From positions 1-18,313 of the forward strand of contig CALYQY010000045.1 in the NCBI GenBank assembly GCA_945291235.1: a stretch of 18,313 nt of DNA, read 5' to 3'. The notes beneath the pieces are model-generated. The model saw only the letters and a list, made by a program, of their open reading frames with translations, ran no database searches and had not been told where the DNA came from. The DNA is from an uncultured Gilliamella sp. Its GTDB lineage: Bacteria > Pseudomonadota > Gammaproteobacteria > Enterobacterales > Enterobacteriaceae. A program made the position numbers and the translations under genes. Shown piece by piece: positions 16,628 to 18,313 of the stretch; positions within the stretch are counted from its first letter, which is position 1, and the number at the start of each line of letters is the position of its first letter.

Positions 16628-18100
16628 ATGCAGCGAATAACACGGCATTGTTTTGATAGCAGTGATTCACAAAAAATCAATTTATTAGAACAATATAATT
16701 CATTACTATCGTTATTAAAATCACATCTGACTGAACGGGCTTTTTCTGTCTTCGCTATTCCAAAATTGATAGAAGATGATCATTACATTGCATGGTCTAC
16801 CAATCTGGAAGGACAACCCATATTATTAAGCGATATCAGTAATGAACTATATCGACAAACGGTAACGACAACGTTACAAACACGTATTATTGATATTGAA
16901 AATACCGTTAAATTGATGCCGTTAACCCCTGAACAACAAACACTGGTTTCATTTTGGATACCAAGAATTAAAAGTTTAGGTAATTCAATTTTTGTCATTA
17001 ATGATGAGCCTGTTATTGTTCATACGTTTGAAGATCCTGTTTTACCGCCTAAAGTACCCGAACCCAAGCTTCCAACCAAATCGACTTGGCGTTGGTGGTC
17101 TATATTCCTTTTAGCATTGCTATTACTGGCATTAATTGGTGGGCTTTGGTATGTCTTTTATCCATTTAATAAAGATAGTGTGGATGAAGCAAGTCATGTT
17201 TCAGCACCAGTAATAACACCTGCTGATGAAGAGAAACAACCTCAATTAGAGCCAGTTGATGTTCCTGTCCAACCTGATCCAGAAGTTAAGCCGGATCCCC
17301 AACCTGTTGAGCACACAGAAACAGTGGTTGAAGAGAAAAAACCGGAACCAGAAGAAAAGCCTAAACCAAAAGTTAAAAATCCTGCTAATTGTATTACCAA
17401 AGAAGAATTGGTCAGTAATCCCAATCCTTCTAAAATGGTGATGGTATTTGATAATTCGTTGTCGATGATAGTGACATTAGCAGAGTCACCCGCTGAGGTT
17501 GAACAGTATTTTCAGTATTTGGGTTATGGTTTTCCACGCTATATGTCGGAACAAGACAAGCTAAACTACGAAAAACGTATGACTCGATTACCAAGCCGTT
17601 TATCAAGTAGCAAAAAGGTTGCTTTAACTAGCATTGATAAAATACAACAAAATATCAATATTTCACTAGTGACCCTAACGGGCTGTCCATCGGCCGAGGT
17701 TTCACCTTTTTATAGTTATAAAAACCGTGGAACACTGAAAAATAAAATTAATAAACTGACGCCAACCGCTGCTGGTGGTGGGGGAACACCACTTTATAAT
17801 GGATTAGAAAAAGCTAGTAATATGCTTGATGGGGTAAAACGAGATGATTATATTTTAATTATCAGTGACGGTGAAGATACCTGTACTCATAAAAATATCT
17901 GTACATTAGCTCATCATATTTCAGTCTCAAAACCTCGTTTAAAAATCAATATTGTCGATATTGCTGGTGAACATAAGATTGATTGTGTTGCAAATGCGAC
18001 AGGGGGCAAGGTATATATAGCTCAGACACCAAAAGATATGATTAAACAGATGAATAAAGCCGTTTCAGATATGAAAATTAATCGCCCTGTATGCCAATAA
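16628..18100 (+). CDS. bitopic vWA protein 2 with SrfA-type N-terminal region and long Pro/Glu/Val/Lys linker
   Basis: A 490-residue protein. Its N-terminus (MQRITR) and cytoplasmic region closely follow those of vWA protein 1 (AIPKLIED about 43-50, IFVINDEPVI 121-130). WRWW lies at 154-157, with one membrane helix at about 157-178. The periplasmic linker, about 180-254, is rich in Pro, Glu, Val and Lys, TonB-like in composition and some 50 residues longer than in its paralogue. The vWA domain (270-490) has an intact MIDAS: D275-N-S277-L-S279, T387 in GGTPLY, and D414 in IISDGED. Cysteine positions flanking the domain match the paralogue (C255, LTGC, EDTC, NIC, KIDC, PVC). The long extended linker would let the domain reach much farther into the periplasm than protein 1. 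It is the last gene, followed by the shared terminator. Function is inferred as periplasmic ligand or partner binding. Confidence 0.8.
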   Translation: MQRITRHCFDSSDSQKINLLEQYNSLLSLLKSHLTERAFSVFAIPKLIEDDHYIAWSTNLEGQPILLSDISNELYRQTVTTTLQTRIIDIENTVKLMPLTPEQQTLVSFWIPRIKSLGNSIFVINDEPVIVHTFEDPVLPPKVPEPKLPTKSTWRWWSIFLLALLLLALIGGLWYVFYPFNKDSVDEASHVSAPVITPADEEKQPQLEPVDVPVQPDPEVKPDPQPVEHTETVVEEKKPEPEEKPKPKVKNPANCITKEELVSNPNPSKMVMVFDNSLSMIVTLAESPAEVEQYFQYLGYGFPRYMSEQDKLNYEKRMTRLPSRLSSSKKVALTSIDKIQQNINISLVTLTGCPSAEVSPFYSYKNRGTLKNKINKLTPTAAGGGGTPLYNGLEKASNMLDGVKRDDYILIISDGEDTCTHKNICTLAHHISVSKPRLKINIVDIAGEHKIDCVANATGGKVYIAQTPKDMIKQMNKAVSDMKINRPVCQ

Positions 18101-18153
18101 AGAATATGACAGATGAATATTCATCGTAGGCTATTTTAGCGGTGAGTATTAAT

Positions 18154-18186
18154 AAAAAAACCAGACTATTTTGAGTCTGGTTTTTT
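18154..18186. terminator. bidirectional rho-independent terminator between the cluster and gyrB
   Basis: The 7-bp stem CCAGACT (18161-18167) pairs with AGTCTGG (18174-18180) around a 6-nt loop. A run of seven A lies on the left and six T on the right, so it can terminate both the plus-strand cluster and the minus-strand gyrB transcript. The A/T flanks extend the stem. It lies 53 nt after the last vWA stop and 18 nt past the gyrB stop. Confidence 0.9.
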
Positions 18187-18203
18187 ATTCCAATTTGAGC
18201 TAA

Positions 18204-18313
18204 TTAAAAATCTAAGTTAGCTGCTTTAAGAGCATTTTCTTCGATAAATAATCGACGAGGTTCAACTTCATCCCCCATTAGTGTGGTAAATAGTTGATCC
18301 GCTTCTATGGCAT
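18204..18313 (-). CDS. gyrB: DNA gyrase subunit B, C-terminal end (partial)
   Basis: The minus strand encodes the last 36 residues of a protein, running [20 protein letters not shown] and then ending [14 protein letters not shown] before the TAA at 18206-18204. This is the highly conserved C-terminus of GyrB, the ATPase subunit of DNA gyrase that forms the tetramer with GyrA and introduces negative supercoils. The 5' part lies beyond the window. It is convergent with the srf cluster and separated from it by the shared terminator. It is an essential core gene and marks the right boundary of the accessory cluster. Confidence 0.95.
   Translation of the reverse strand, partial: AIEADQLFTTLMGDEVEPRRLFIEENALKAANLDF

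Larger units (their letters stand above)
15210..18100 (+). repeat. tandem gene duplication of bitopic vWA genes
   Basis: The two consecutive genes align from first to last residue: identical MQRITR start, same-size cytoplasmic region, membrane helix, and vWA domains with shared blocks such as DDYILIISDG, RLKINIVDI, HKIDC and QMNKAVSDM. They differ mainly in linker length (about 25 versus 75 residues) and in the N-terminal half, where conservation is lower by eye than in the vWA domains. Confidence 0.85.

Noticed and set aside
8487..18100. A vWA-MoxR or ternary conflict (immunity) system, suggested by three vWA proteins near NTPases
   Set aside because: No AAA+ MoxR ATPase, no effector nuclease or protease and no cytosolic vWA is encoded; all three vWA domains are predicted extracytoplasmic by signal peptide or membrane-helix topology.
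18112..18125. 14-nt perfect palindrome GATGAATATTCATC after the last gene as a regulatory or recombination site
   Set aside because: One or two such palindromes are expected by chance here; it has no T-run and lies before the clearly better terminator.
1..18313. CRISPR arrays, tRNA or rRNA genes, insertion sequences, phage genes
   Set aside because: No regularly spaced repeats, tRNA-like cloverleaf or transposase/integrase motifs were noticed on either strand.

Overview
The window is an AT-rich stretch (roughly 35-38% G+C by eye) from a gammaproteobacterium. The strongest taxonomic anchor is the 3' end of gyrB on the minus strand at the right edge. Its encoded tail, ending [14 protein letters not shown], is close to the enterobacterial GyrB C-terminus. 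Low G+C, a gyrB of this type and a full srfABC set would fit Orbaceae (Gilliamella/Orbus/Frischella-like) or a low-GC Morganellaceae-like genome. The genus cannot be settled from this window.

Almost everything else is one plus-strand gene cluster of twelve genes (200-18100). It is tightly packed: the junctions are +8, -4, +42, +12, +5, +3, -44, -1, -1, +65 and +104 nt. It ends at a strong bidirectional hairpin terminator (18154-18186) shared with convergent gyrB. Three blocks can be read. (1) 200-7391: srfA, srfB and srfC. SrfA is a bitopic membrane protein, SrfB an actin/Hsp70-fold ATPase and SrfC a large P-loop GTPase-like protein. (2) 7434-15144: an envelope module. It contains a bitopic TPR-like protein, a secreted vWA protein resembling the periplasmic part of PpkA, an ABC ATPase plus an FtsX/MacB-type permease, a secreted formylglycine-generating-enzyme (FGE)-fold protein that appears to lack the catalytic cysteines, and two coiled-coil lipoproteins. 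The PpkA-like vWA + ABC ATPase + permease + FGE-fold + lipoprotein set matches the PpkA/TagT/TagS/TagR/TagQ sensory pathway that activates the Pseudomonas H1 type VI secretion system. Here there is no kinase domain, no phosphatase and no T6SS structural gene. (3) 15210-18100: two tandem, recently duplicated bitopic proteins with periplasmic vWA domains.

The main new observation is that the roughly 150-residue cytoplasmic N-terminal region of SrfA recurs at the N-terminus of both tandem vWA proteins. Each copy is followed by a Trp/Arg-rich juxtamembrane motif and one membrane helix, but then by a different periplasmic domain. This ties the outer blocks of the cluster together. It suggests one trans-envelope machine: cytosolic NTPases (SrfB, SrfC and the ABC ATPase), inner-membrane adaptors (SrfA, the TPR-like protein, two vWA proteins and the permease), periplasmic vWA and FGE-fold proteins, and outer-membrane lipoproteins. 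A working hypothesis is that envelope sensing through a kinase-less Tag/PpkA-like pathway is coupled to the SrfB/SrfC NTPases. The layout and motifs are read directly from the sequence; the family assignments come from recognising conserved motifs without a search; the assembled-machine model is inference.
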